NCBI RefSeq assembly: GCF_015905305.1
Contig: NZ_JADZLQ010000002.1
Coordinates: 682,001-746,000, forward strand
Origin: Pinirhizobacter soli
GTDB lineage: Bacteria > Pseudomonadota > Gammaproteobacteria > Xanthomonadales > Rhodanobacteraceae
Reading direction: 5' to 3'
DNA: 64,000 nt
Part shown: in pieces, positions 28,798 through 36,890 of the stretch
Numbering within the stretch: the first letter of the stretch is position 1
Layout: every line of letters begins with the position of its first letter
The notes under the pieces: generated by a model
The model's input: only the letters and a program-made list of their open reading frames with translations
Told to the model about the DNA's origin: nothing
Database searches by the model: none
Translations under genes and position numbers: made by a program

Positions 28798-29844
28798 TCA
28801 CGGTTGGATCAATGCAATAAACTGCGGCGTAGCGTGTTCGACGAAACCATTGCCGCGGCGTTCGACGATCAGCATCGGCATGTGGCGGCGGCGTGCGAAG
28901 GCCAGCGAGCGCTCCACGCCCATGACGGAAAATGCCGTGCCCCAGGCATCGGCCTGCATGCAGTCGATGGCGATCATGCTGACCGAGGCCAGGTCGCCAC
29001 GCACCGGCCGGCCGGTGGCCGGATCGATATGGTGCGACTGGCGTCCCTCGGGTCCGGCGCGGAAACGACGGTAATCGCCGGAGGTGGCGATGGACATGCC
29101 CTCGAGCAGCACGCTTGCGCCGATGTCGCCGGCGCTCGCGGCAGCCGTTGCAGCGTCCGGGCGTTCCACCCCCACGCGCCAGGGCGAACCATCCACCTTG
29201 CGTCCCCGGGCACGCAGTTCTCCACCCACTTCCACCAGATACGAAGCGATGCCCGCGCGTTCGAGCGCGCGTCCGGCTTCGTCCACGCCAAAGCCCTTGG
29301 CCACGGCCGAAAGATCGAGCGCCACGCCACCGGGTTGTAGCGCGCGGCGCGTGGCGGTATCCAGGCGCAGGCGCTGCCAACCCACTCGCGCCCGGGCGGC
29401 ATTGATGGAAGAGGACGATGGAGGCATGGACGAAGGCGCCACCGGGCCGAACCCCCACAGGTCGACCAGCGGGCCCACCGTCGGGTCGTAAGCGCCTTCA
29501 CTGTCGCGGGCCACAGACAGCGCATGGGCCAGCACGGTAAAGAACTCAGGCTCGAGCTGCTGCCAAGTACCCGCAGGTGCCCGGTTGAAGCGACTGAGCG
29601 ACGAATCGGGTTTGTAGGTGCTCATTTGGGCATCCACGCGGTCCAGCGCTGCCTGCACCACTGCCTGCAGGGTTGGCAGATCCGATGATGACGGCACCAC
29701 CACCGTCGCCGTCCAGCTGGTGCCCATGGTCAGGCCCTTGAGACTGCCCGTGCGTGTGGATGGCGCCGCCGACACCGTGGCTGACGCCAGCACCAGGTAC
29801 GCGCACGACGCGTACGCCGCGAAGCGATGCACCCAGCTCGCCAT
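28798..29844 (-). CDS. apbE: FAD:protein FMN transferase (ApbE)
   Basis: Periplasmic, Mg2+-dependent enzyme that transfers FMN from FAD to a Thr or Ser of a target protein. It has 348 residues with a signal peptide (about 1-27). The family blocks are MGTSWTATVV, the MSTYKPDSSLSRFNR region, DLSAVAKGFGVDEAGRALERAGIASYLVEVGGELRARG and the metal-binding C-terminal SMIAIDCMQADAWGTAFSVMG. It is last in an operon with DUF4198, DUF2271 and PepSY proteins, its start overlapping the DUF4198 stop by one base. The DUF2271 product is its most likely substrate. Confidence 0.95.
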   Translation of the reverse strand: MASWVHRFAAYASCAYLVLASATVSAAPSTRTGSLKGLTMGTSWTATVVVPSSSDLPTLQAVVQAALDRVDAQMSTYKPDSSLSRFNRAPAGTWQQLEPEFFTVLAHALSVARDSEGAYDPTVGPLVDLWGFGPVAPSSMPPSSSSINAARARVGWQRLRLDTATRRALQPGGVALDLSAVAKGFGVDEAGRALERAGIASYLVEVGGELRARGRKVDGSPWRVGVERPDAATAAASAGDIGASVLLEGMSIATSGDYRRFRAGPEGRQSHHIDPATGRPVRGDLASVSMIAIDCMQADAWGTAFSVMGVERSLAFARRRHMPMLIVERRGNGFVEHATPQFIALIQP

Positions 29845-30659
29845 TACTGCGGCAGCACTTCCAGCGTGGCGGTGTATGCCAGCCTGCGCTCCGTAGCCGG
29901 CTTCACCGAGACCTTGTTGTCTTCAGCCGAAGCACTCATCCAGTACATGCCGGCCGCGGGCCAGGTAAAACTGAAGCTGCCATCGGCTGCCGTTGTGGCG
30001 CTGAGCTCGCCGGCAGCGTCGCGATAGCGCGTGGCACCAGCGATCGCGGTCATCTTGATGCCCGATGCAGGCTTGCCATCGAGCAGCAGGCGGAAGGTGG
30101 CTTTCTCGCCGCTGGCAAGATCGTTCGGGTGTGTTACCGGCGCCAGTTCCAGGCCCCGGTTAGTGGGTTTGAACACGCCGTGGGTGGTTGCGCCGGCGGT
30201 GACGAAGCTCTCCACCCGCGATACCGACTCCGATACCTTGACCTCGGTCGCCGCGGCGGGAATCGCGGTGGCGAGTTCACCCGCCGTGCCCCGCCAGCGC
30301 TTCTTCTCGCCGGCCAGCGTGTAGGTGGCAAACACGCCATCGTTGCGCAAGGCAATGCGATACGTACCAGGCCGGGACAGGTGCACGTCGAACGTGCTGC
30401 GGAACTTGCCGGTGGCGGCGTTCTCCGGCGCAACGGCGGCGCCATCGGGCGCGGTGACCTCGATGCGGTCCATCGGTGCGGGGAAATGATCGGGATAGTA
30501 AAGATCGTTGGAGATGGCGGCATCGACCGTCACCCAGGCATCGTCGCCGCTAAGCACCGTGGCCGAAGGCACGATCCACATCTTGTGCGCATCTGCCGCC
30601 TGCGGCAGCGCGCAGGCAATGGCAAGAGCTAGGGCCGTAACGGCATGGATCATCTTCAT
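29844..30659 (-). CDS. DUF4198 domain periplasmic protein
   Basis: A 271-residue exported protein with a signal peptide (1-24, ending AADA) and mature start HKMWIVPSATVLSGDDAWVTVDAAISNDLYYPDH, typical of DUF4198 (a beta-rich family often found beside TonB receptors, nickel/cobalt uptake or iron genes). The C-terminal half has an Ig-like/CarboxypepD-type fold pattern (ADGSFSFTWPAAGMYWM). No cysteine or heme motif is present. It lies between the DUF2271 and apbE genes and is probably a binding or structural partner in the flavin module. Confidence 0.88.
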   Translation of the reverse strand: MKMIHAVTALALAIACALPQAADAHKMWIVPSATVLSGDDAWVTVDAAISNDLYYPDHFPAPMDRIEVTAPDGAAVAPENAATGKFRSTFDVHLSRPGTYRIALRNDGVFATYTLAGEKKRWRGTAGELATAIPAAATEVKVSESVSRVESFVTAGATTHGVFKPTNRGLELAPVTHPNDLASGEKATFRLLLDGKPASGIKMTAIAGATRYRDAAGELSATTAADGSFSFTWPAAGMYWMSASAEDNKVSVKPATERRLAYTATLEVLPQ

Positions 30660-30671
30660 GGCAATGCTTCC

Positions 30672-31184
30672 TTAAGGAATGATGTCGAGGGTGACCAGGC
30701 CAAGCTCATCCTTGCCGTGTACCGATAGTGGAGTACGCGGATCGACCGGCCAGGCGAAGGGCAAGCGCAGCACCTCGCGGCCACCCACTTCACGGGCAGC
30801 CTCGACGACCAGTTCGTAACGGCCCGGCGGCAGGTTGCCCAGCGGCGGCGATCCTGAGGCAAGATTCAACCGATGCTGGCCGGCGGGCCGCGTTGCACCA
30901 CTGACGCCGTCGACGGGCATCGGTGTATCGCGGCCGGAACGTCGCCACCACTGGCGAAGATCCTTCAACCATTTGGTGCCTTCGTTGTCGGCCTTGCGCA
31001 CGTCGTACCAGACCGCCAGGTTCGCAGCGACGGTGTGATCCTTATCCTCGATCCAGGCGGCGACATAGGGCCGGTGGTATTCGGCCACCTTCAGTGGCGG
31101 GATGGCCACCGAGATGGCCAGTTGCGTAGCCAGGGCAGGCCATGGCAACACGATGGCGATGAACACGACAAGCCACTTGTGCAT
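30672..31184 (-). CDS. DUF2271 periplasmic protein with flavinylation motif
   Basis: A 170-residue exported protein (signal peptide 1-20) of the DUF2271 family. Residues 92-98 read DGVSGAT, matching the D-x-x-[ST]-G-A-T motif at which ApbE attaches FMN by a phosphoester bond in NqrC and RnfG; T98 is the predicted attachment site. The preceding WLKDLRQWWRRSG and following RPAGQHRLNLASG are family hallmarks. The co-operonic apbE supports covalent FMN loading, making this the likely redox-active protein of the cluster. Its electron donor and acceptor are not evident. Confidence 0.88.
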   Translation of the reverse strand: MHKWLVVFIAIVLPWPALATQLAISVAIPPLKVAEYHRPYVAAWIEDKDHTVAANLAVWYDVRKADNEGTKWLKDLRQWWRRSGRDTPMPVDGVSGATRPAGQHRLNLASGSPPLGNLPPGRYELVVEAAREVGGREVLRLPFAWPVDPRTPLSVHGKDELGLVTLDIIP

Positions 31185-31201
31185 CGGTTATTTCCCTTTG
31201 G

Positions 31202-31825
31202 TCAGTGGATCAGGAACAGCACGATCAGCAAGGGCAGCAGCAGGCCAAAACCCACCATCGGCCAGGTCGCGGCGCGGCGAGAGGCGTGCAGTTTCAAAAG
31301 GAGCAGGCCGCTGACGGCGAACACCAGGCATGCCACGGCGAACACGTCCAGGAATACCGACCAGGCCAGGCCTGCGTTGCGGCCCTTGTGCAGGTCGTTG
31401 GCCCAGGCCACCCAGCCGCGGTCGGTGGCTTCGTAGGTGATGGCGCCATCGGCGCGGTCGACGGTGAGCCAGGCGTCACCGCCGGGCCGAGGCAGGCCCA
31501 GGTAGGCCTCATCGTCGCTCCACTCAGGCACTGCCTGCCCCACCTTTATGCCGATCGCGCGGCGGATGTCCCACGCCACTGCTTCGGGAAGTGCACCGCG
31601 GCCGCCTGTGGCCTTAAGTGCTGCCAGGGCTTCAGCGCCAAGCGTTCCGGAACGATGTTCCGTCGACGCTGTCGATTCGATACTACGGGCGTGGTTGAGC
31701 GTGATGCCGGTGATGGCGAACAGCAGCAAGCCAGCCAGGCAAACCGCGGAACTGACCCAATGCCAGGTGTGCAGCTGCTTCAGCCACCAAGCGCGGCGCT
31801 TGCGGTCGGCGTGGGCGTCGGCCAT
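31202..31825 (-). CDS. PepSY-associated transmembrane protein
   Basis: A 207-residue inner-membrane protein with an N-terminal TM helix (about 22-43), a periplasmic PepSY-like domain (about 45-145), and two C-terminal TM helices (153-177, 186-205). LHTWHWVSSAVCLAGLLLFAITGITLNH and DLHKGRNAGLAWSVFLDVFAVACLVFAVSGLLLL match PepSY-TM proteins, whose conserved His residues (H19, H21, H45, H127) are candidate heme ligands. It is first in the operon and would logically move electrons across the membrane to the flavinylated DUF2271 protein. Confidence 0.88.
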   Translation of the reverse strand: MADAHADRKRRAWWLKQLHTWHWVSSAVCLAGLLLFAITGITLNHARSIESTASTEHRSGTLGAEALAALKATGGRGALPEAVAWDIRRAIGIKVGQAVPEWSDDEAYLGLPRPGGDAWLTVDRADGAITYEATDRGWVAWANDLHKGRNAGLAWSVFLDVFAVACLVFAVSGLLLLKLHASRRAATWPMVGFGLLLPLLIVLFLIH

Positions 31826-31939
31826 GGGCGGGTCTACGTTCCTTCAGTCGGTTCGTGGTCGAATAGACGCGTCCGGCAGACCCGGGGCGGGTTACAGCCG
31901 CCATTCCTGGCTGCCGTCGCAAGAAATTACGATTTTGAC

Positions 31940-31958
31940 ACAAATGAGAATCACTAGC
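31940..31958. promoter_or_regulatory. Fur-box-like sequence in divergent promoter region
   Basis: The 19-mer ACAAATGAGAATCACTAGC matches 13 of 19 positions of the Fur consensus GATAATGATAATCATTATC, including the central ATGA-AATCA core. It lies in the 150-bp gap between the PepSY operon and the two-component genes, and overlaps a TTGACA (31935-31940) that could be the -35 of the response regulator promoter. Confidence 0.55.
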
Positions 31959-31975
31959 AAAGAGGTGGAACCACC

Positions 31976-32662
31976 ATGCGCATTCTCGTAGCCGAAGACG
32001 ACAGCTCAATCTCGGCAGGCATCTGCGCTTCGCTGCGCCAGGGCGGCCACGCCGTGGACCATGTCGCCGACGGACAACGCGCAGACCACGCGCTCCGCGA
32101 CCACACATATGACCTGCTCGTGCTGGATCTCGGCCTGCCACTCCTGGACGGCAGCGATGTGCTCACGCGCCTGCGCCGCCGCGGCACGGAGTTGCCGGTG
32201 ATCGTGGTGACGGCGCGCGAGGGCCTGCGCGAGCGCGTCCGCGTACTGGACCTCGGCGCCGACGACTATCTGGTCAAGCCCTTCGCCCTGGCCGAGCTTG
32301 ATGCCCGCGTACGTGCGCAACTGCGCCGGCGGACCAGCAACGGCACACCCGAATGGACCATGGGCAAGCTCCGCCTGGATCTGCCGGGCCATCGGGCCTG
32401 GGTGGAGGAAAGCCCGCTGGAACTCACTGCACGCGAATTCGGCCTTCTCGAAGCCCTGGCCGCACGTCCCGATCGTGTCACCAGCCGCGCGCAGCTGATC
32501 GAGGCGCTTTGCAACTGGGACCAGGATCTCACCGACAACGGGCTGGACATCGCCCTGCACCGGCTGCGGCGCAAGCTCAAGGGTTCGGGTACCAGCGTGC
32601 GTACGGTACGCGGCCTGGGCTACCTGCTCGAGGAAGCCGAAGCTACCGCCGCCGAGCATTAA
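31976..32662 (+). CDS. OmpR-family response regulator
   Basis: DNA-binding regulator of 228 residues: a receiver domain (1-115) with the acidic pair E7-D8-D9, phospho-acceptor D51 in LLVLDLGLP and the conserved Lys in LVKPFAL, then a winged-helix domain (about 125-222) ending RTVRGLGYLLEE. GAGGTGG seven bases before the ATG fixes the start. It pairs with the histidine kinase four bases downstream and is divergent from the PepSY/DUF2271/DUF4198/ApbE operon, which it probably controls; a Fur-box-like site lies in the shared gap. Confidence 0.95.
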   Translation: MRILVAEDDSSISAGICASLRQGGHAVDHVADGQRADHALRDHTYDLLVLDLGLPLLDGSDVLTRLRRRGTELPVIVVTAREGLRERVRVLDLGADDYLVKPFALAELDARVRAQLRRRTSNGTPEWTMGKLRLDLPGHRAWVEESPLELTAREFGLLEALAARPDRVTSRAQLIEALCNWDQDLTDNGLDIALHRLRRKLKGSGTSVRTVRGLGYLLEEAEATAAEH

Positions 32663-32666
32663 GGGC

Positions 32667-34070
32667 GTGTCCAGCCGATCCCGCGCCCCTGGCGCCACGC
32701 CGAGCCTGCGCGGGCGGCTGCTGACCTTCCTGCTGGTACCGGTGTTGCTGGTGCTGGTGGGAGATGCCTTGCTCACCTATGCCGGCGCGCTGGCCTATTC
32801 GAACTCGATCCACGACAAGGATCTGTCCGATTCGGCGGTGACGCTCGCCACCATGGAAAGCAGCCATGGACTGGCCGGCGACATCGCGCCGCAGGCGCGC
32901 TTCCTCCTGGAATTCGATCCGGACGGACGCACTTTCTTCACCATCGACAGCAGCAAGCGCGGGCGCCTGGACCAGAACGAGGACATTCCGCCCAATGCCA
33001 CCGTGCCCGCGGTAGGCGCGGCGCCACGGCTCTACGACACCATGCACCGGCGCCGTCCCTTGCGCGCGGCGGTGATGCGCGTACCAAGCGCGGACGATCC
33101 TTCGGACATCCTGACCATCCAGGTCGCCGAGACGCTCAAGGGCCGGCGCCAGCGTGCGGGGGAAATCCTGCTGCTTACCGTGCCGCTGCAATCGCTGCTG
33201 ATCCTGGCCATCCTGTGCCTGGTGTGGTTCGGCGTGACCCACGGGCTGCGCGTACTGGACCCCCTGACCGCACGCCTGGCGCGGCGCGAACACGACCTGG
33301 GACCGATTGGCGAGACCGACGTGCCGGTGGAGATCCTGCCGCTGACGCGCACCATCGACGGCTTGTTCGCCCGCCTGCGCGGCGTGTTCGTGCTGCAGGA
33401 GCGTTTCATTGCCGACGCCGCGCACCAGCTTCGCACGCCGCTGGCGGGACTTCGCATGCACGTGGAACGGGCGCTGGCCAACCGCAGCCCGGAGGCGATG
33501 GCCGATGCCTTCGAACACATCGAACGACTCACCGCGCGCGCCTCGCGCGCCTCCACCCAGCTGCTGTCACTCACCCGCGCCCAATCGCCCAACAGCGACC
33601 ACACGCCGCTGGTGGACATCGATCTGCAGAAGGCCGTGCCCGGCATGGTCGGCCAGCGTATCCACGATGCGATCGCCGCGGGCGTGGACCTCGGCTTCGA
33701 AGGCGGCGACCAACCACGCGTGGTGCGCGGCGACGCATTGATGCTCCAGGAAATGCTCGACAACCTGATCGACAACGCCATCGCCCATGCCGGACGCGGA
33801 AGCTCGGTGACCGTGGGCGTGGCCGCGGACCCGGCGGGCGGCTCGCAGCTGATCGTGGAAGACAACGGCCCGGGCGTGCCCGACGAATGGCTCTCCCGGC
33901 TGGGCGAGCGGTTTTTCCGTGCGCCCTCCGCGCGCGAAGGCGGCACTGGCCTTGGCCTTGCCATCGTCGAGCGGATCGCCGACGTGCATGCGGCAAACGT
34001 GCGTTTTTCCCACGCCCGCGGCGGCGGCCTGCGGGTGGAAATCGTCTTTCCCGTGGCCATCGAAAGGTGA
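32667..34070 (+). CDS. Sensor histidine kinase (TctE/QseC-like)
   Basis: Membrane sensor kinase of 467 residues starting at GTG, four bases after the regulator stop. TM helices at about 17-40 and 168-190 flank a 125-residue periplasmic sensor of the 2CSK_N type. The HisKA domain holds H253 in FIADAAHQLRTPLAG. The HATPase domain shows the N-box LDNLIDNAIAHAG, the G1 box VEDNGPGVP and the G2 box GGTGLGLAIVERIA. Its sensor is rich in acidic residues (DPDGRTFF, DQNEDIPP), compatible with cation sensing. The signal is unknown. Confidence 0.94.
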   Translation: MSSRSRAPGATPSLRGRLLTFLLVPVLLVLVGDALLTYAGALAYSNSIHDKDLSDSAVTLATMESSHGLAGDIAPQARFLLEFDPDGRTFFTIDSSKRGRLDQNEDIPPNATVPAVGAAPRLYDTMHRRRPLRAAVMRVPSADDPSDILTIQVAETLKGRRQRAGEILLLTVPLQSLLILAILCLVWFGVTHGLRVLDPLTARLARREHDLGPIGETDVPVEILPLTRTIDGLFARLRGVFVLQERFIADAAHQLRTPLAGLRMHVERALANRSPEAMADAFEHIERLTARASRASTQLLSLTRAQSPNSDHTPLVDIDLQKAVPGMVGQRIHDAIAAGVDLGFEGGDQPRVVRGDALMLQEMLDNLIDNAIAHAGRGSSVTVGVAADPAGGSQLIVEDNGPGVPDEWLSRLGERFFRAPSAREGGTGLGLAIVERIADVHAANVRFSHARGGGLRVEIVFPVAIER

Positions 34071-34133
34071 CTGAAACCACCAGGCCGCAACCTTTTGCCA
34101 TGGCTGGACTACCCATGCCACGGACTGACATTG

Positions 34134-34961
34134 ATGATCGCGCCAGCTGAATTCACCTTCCCCGGCGACCGCACGGGTGTGTTGCTTGTCCACGGATTGA
34201 CCGGCACTCCCACCGAGATGCGCCTGGTCGGCAAGGGCCTGAGCCGTGCCGGCTTCACCGTGCATGGCGTGCAACTGGCCGGCCACTGCGGAAGCGAGGA
34301 CGACCTCCTGGCCACCACCTGGCAGGATTGGTACGCAAGCGTCGAGGCCGCCGCGACGCGGATGCGCCAGACATGCGACCACGTATTCGTCGCCGGCCTT
34401 TCGATGGGCGCGCTGCTGGCGCTGAAGCTTGCCGCCGAGCGGCCGGACCTGGTGAGCGGCGTAGGCGTGTTCGGCGCCACGTTCCGCTACGACGGCTGGA
34501 GCATCCCCTGGAAGGCGAAGCTTTCCTTCCTGCTGCCGATGTTCAAGAAGCTCGGCATTGGCCGCAACCGCAGTTTCATGGAAGAGCCTCCCTATGGCAT
34601 CCGCGATGAGCGCCTGCGTGCGCAGGTCAGCAAGCAGATGTTGCAGGGCGACAGCGCCGCCGCCGGCTTGCCGGGCAACCCATGGCACGCTCTGGCCGAA
34701 ATGTTCGTGCTCTCAAAGCAGGTCGAGCGCGACCTGCCGCGGGTGACAGCGCCCTGCCTGATAGCCCATGCCGTCGAGGACGACATAGCGAGCCTTGGTA
34801 ACGCCTACCTGGTGCGCGACCGTGTCGCCGGGCGCGTGAAGATGCTTCTGCTGCGCGATAGCTACCACATGATCACCATTGACCGCGAACGCAACGTGCT
34901 GGTGGAAGCGGCAGCGGCATTCTTCCGTGATGTCGCCGGCACCATGCGCGCGGCGGCTTAA
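34134..34961 (+). CDS. Alpha/beta hydrolase (Est30-like carboxylesterase)
   Basis: Cytoplasmic serine hydrolase of 275 residues from the ATG at 34134. The oxyanion-hole block VLLVHGLTGTPTEM (16-29), the nucleophile S90 in VAGLSMGAL, the Asp in AHAVEDDIAS and the His in LRDSYHMITID complete a triad in the Est30/monoacylglycerol-lipase style. An ATG 13 codons upstream is possible but does not resemble the family. It is first of the plus-strand half of the convergent cluster, nine bases before the first small transporter gene. Its substrate, an ester or thioester of the cluster product, is inference. Confidence 0.85.
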   Translation: MIAPAEFTFPGDRTGVLLVHGLTGTPTEMRLVGKGLSRAGFTVHGVQLAGHCGSEDDLLATTWQDWYASVEAAATRMRQTCDHVFVAGLSMGALLALKLAAERPDLVSGVGVFGATFRYDGWSIPWKAKLSFLLPMFKKLGIGRNRSFMEEPPYGIRDERLRAQVSKQMLQGDSAAAGLPGNPWHALAEMFVLSKQVERDLPRVTAPCLIAHAVEDDIASLGNAYLVRDRVAGRVKMLLLRDSYHMITIDRERNVLVEAAAAFFRDVAGTMRAAA

Positions 34962-34970
34962 AGTTCGCTG

Positions 34971-35327
34971 ATGAACACGCTGGCGCTGGGCCTGTGGCTG
35001 GCCAACATCACGCTGGACACGGTAGGCCAGCTTTCATTCAAGGCCGCGGCAGGTGATCCGGATGCCGGTGAGGGCCTGGCGCGATGGAAGTACATGCTGG
35101 CCCGTCCCTGGTTGTGGCTCGGTGGCGCCTGTTATGTGGTGGAGTTCCTGGTGTGGATCGCCTTCCTTTCACTGGTACCGCTGTCCGATGGCGTCTTGCT
35201 GGGTTCCATCAACATCGTGGTGGTGATGCTGGCCGGCCGCTGGCTGTTCGGCGAACGGCTCACGCCCCTGCGCGTGACCGGCATGGCCTTGGTGAGCCTG
35301 GGCGTGGCCATCGTGGGAGCCACCTGA
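34971..35327 (+). CDS. Small EamA/DMT-superfamily membrane protein (ArnE/ArnF-like), first of pair
   Basis: A 118-residue, four-TM protein of the drug/metabolite transporter superfamily with half-size EamA layout. DTVGQLSFKAA near the N-terminus and the C-terminal block LLGSINIVVVMLAGRWLFGERLTPLRVTGMALVSLGVAIVG match ArnE/ArnF-type flippase subunits, which move undecaprenyl-phosphate-linked aminoarabinose across the membrane, and also small multidrug-resistance proteins. The stop overlaps the ATG of the second subunit (TGATG), implying a heterodimer made in equal amounts. The cargo here is unknown. Confidence 0.85.
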   Translation: MNTLALGLWLANITLDTVGQLSFKAAAGDPDAGEGLARWKYMLARPWLWLGGACYVVEFLVWIAFLSLVPLSDGVLLGSINIVVVMLAGRWLFGERLTPLRVTGMALVSLGVAIVGAT

Positions 35328-35707
35328 TGCGCCGCTTCTACGTGGTTGGCTTCCTGTGCCTCATGGCTTTCGACACGCTGGCGCAGCTTTCCTTCAAGAT
35401 GGCCGGGAGCCATGCGCTGCCGGTGGAAGCGAATATCGCCTGGCTATGGCGCGTGTTCTCCCATCCGTGGATCTATGGCGCCATCATCGGTTACCTCGGT
35501 GCGTTCTTCAGCTGGATGACCTTGCTGCAGCGTGCACCGATCGGCCCGGCGTTCGCCGCCTCGCATCTTGAAGTGGTGAGCGTATTGCTGCTTTCGGCAT
35601 GGTTGTTCAACGAGGCACTGACACCGGGGCGCGTCACCGGCGCCCTGGCCATCATCGCCGGCATCGTTTGCCTGGCGCTGGCCGAACGCGATGCAGCGCC
35701 GGACTGA
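35327..35707 (+). CDS. Small EamA/DMT-superfamily membrane protein (ArnE/ArnF-like), second of pair
   Basis: A 126-residue, four-TM paralogue of the preceding protein, with the same DTLAQLSFKMAG start and a LEVVSVLLLSAWLFNEALTPGRVTGALAIIAGIVCLAL end. The pairing of two short DMT genes by a one-base stop/start overlap is typical of heterodimeric SMR and ArnE/F systems. It in turn overlaps the DegT-type aminotransferase gene by 17 nt. In the arn pathway the same types of protein, ArnB (DegT family) and ArnE/F, work in one route, which makes a lipid-carried amino compound a sensible hypothesis. Confidence 0.85.
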   Translation: MRRFYVVGFLCLMAFDTLAQLSFKMAGSHALPVEANIAWLWRVFSHPWIYGAIIGYLGAFFSWMTLLQRAPIGPAFAASHLEVVSVLLLSAWLFNEALTPGRVTGALAIIAGIVCLALAERDAAPD

Positions 35708-36890
35708 AATCCCGCCGACAGCGGGCCTGCCACTGCGCTGGCGCGATCTTTTGCCACGCCCGCCCCGCCTGGCCAAGCGCGCGGCGAGCTTCCTCGGTAG
35801 TGACGATGCCCTCCTTACCTGCTCAGGCTCAGCTGCGCTGGTGATCGCGCTTCGCGCCTTGCACGCCATGGCGCCATCGCGCCGCGAAGTGGTGATGCCT
35901 GGCTACACCTGTCCGCTGGTGGGCCTGGCGGTGCGCCGCGCCGGCCTTGAACCGAAGCTTTGCGACACCGAGCACGGCGGCTTCGGCTTCGATCCGCGGC
36001 AGCTGGAAGCCACGTGCAACGAACGCACGCTGGCGGTGTTGCCCACCCACCTGGCCGGACGCGTCGTGGACGTGGCCACCATCTCGCACATCGCCGGCAA
36101 CGCCGGAGCCTTCGTCGTCGAGGACGCAGCGCAGGCCCTGGGTGCACGCGTGGGCGATGACAGCGTGGGCATGCAGGGGGACGTGGGATTCTTCAGCCTT
36201 GCCGCCGGCAAAGGCCTTTCGATTTTCGAAGGCGGCCTGCTGGTAAGCCGCCGTCCGGACGTCCGCCGGGCAATGGGCGATGTACAGCAGCCATGGCGCC
36301 TGGACTGGGAGCTGCGGCGCAGCGCCGAACTGCTCGGCTATGCCGCGCTGTACCATCCGCACGGGTTGCGCCGCGCCTATGGCGATCCCTTACGTCGCGC
36401 CCTGGCCCGTGGCGAACTGGTGCAGGCGGTGGGCGACGACATGCCCGATGGCCTGCCCTTCCATCGCGTGGGTCGTTGGCGCAATGGCGTGGGCAGTGCC
36501 GCGATCGGCCGCCTGCCCGCCTTCCTTGCCGCCGGCAACCACCGCGCTGCGCGCCGCCTGCCGCGGCTACGCGCGATCCACGGCGTGCACGTGTTCGGCG
36601 ATGGCCCGGGCCAGCACGGCACCTGGCCGTATTTCCTGCTGCGCCTGTGTGACCGTGCCACCCGCGACCTGGCGATGGATGCCCTGTGGACAGGGGGCCA
36701 AGGCGTCAGCCGCCTGTTCATCCACGCCATGGCCGACTACCCGGCGCTGGGACCGATTCCCGGCGACGTGCCCAACGCGCGCGATTTCGCCGCGCGCAGC
36801 ATGACCATCAGCAACAGCCCGTGGCTGGATGATGTGACGTTCGAATCGATCTGCCGCGTGCTCGAGCGCGTGGCGCGGGCACGGCCCTAG
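35691..36890 (+). CDS. DegT/DnrJ/EryC1/StrS family aminotransferase
   Basis: PLP-dependent enzyme of 399 residues related to sugar aminotransferases such as ArnB. The N-terminal half is well conserved: PGYTCPLVGLAVRRAGLEP, VVEDAAQALGA with PLP-binding D145, and the Schiff-base lysine K174 in FFSLAAGKGLSIFEGG. It therefore looks catalytically competent. The C-terminal half is less typical and lacks recognisable sugar-nucleotide motifs, so the substrate may not be a nucleotide sugar. The stop shares the bases CTAG with the stop of the convergent arginase-fold gene. Confidence 0.88.
   Translation: MQRRTEIPPTAGLPLRWRDLLPRPPRLAKRAASFLGSDDALLTCSGSAALVIALRALHAMAPSRREVVMPGYTCPLVGLAVRRAGLEPKLCDTEHGGFGFDPRQLEATCNERTLAVLPTHLAGRVVDVATISHIAGNAGAFVVEDAAQALGARVGDDSVGMQGDVGFFSLAAGKGLSIFEGGLLVSRRPDVRRAMGDVQQPWRLDWELRRSAELLGYAALYHPHGLRRAYGDPLRRALARGELVQAVGDDMPDGLPFHRVGRWRNGVGSAAIGRLPAFLAAGNHRAARRLPRLRAIHGVHVFGDGPGQHGTWPYFLLRLCDRATRDLAMDALWTGGQGVSRLFIHAMADYPALGPIPGDVPNARDFAARSMTISNSPWLDDVTFESICRVLERVARARP

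Noticed and set aside
29844-30659. Second flavinylation motif in DUF4198 (AGATRYRD)
   Set aside because: It lacks the Asp and Ser/Thr of D-x-x-[ST]-G-A-T, so it is not a convincing ApbE target.
34971-36890. Assignment of the transporter pair and DegT enzyme to the aminoarabinose (arn) pathway
   Set aside because: No ArnA, ArnC, ArnD or ArnT-like gene is present and the DegT enzyme lacks clear sugar-nucleotide motifs.
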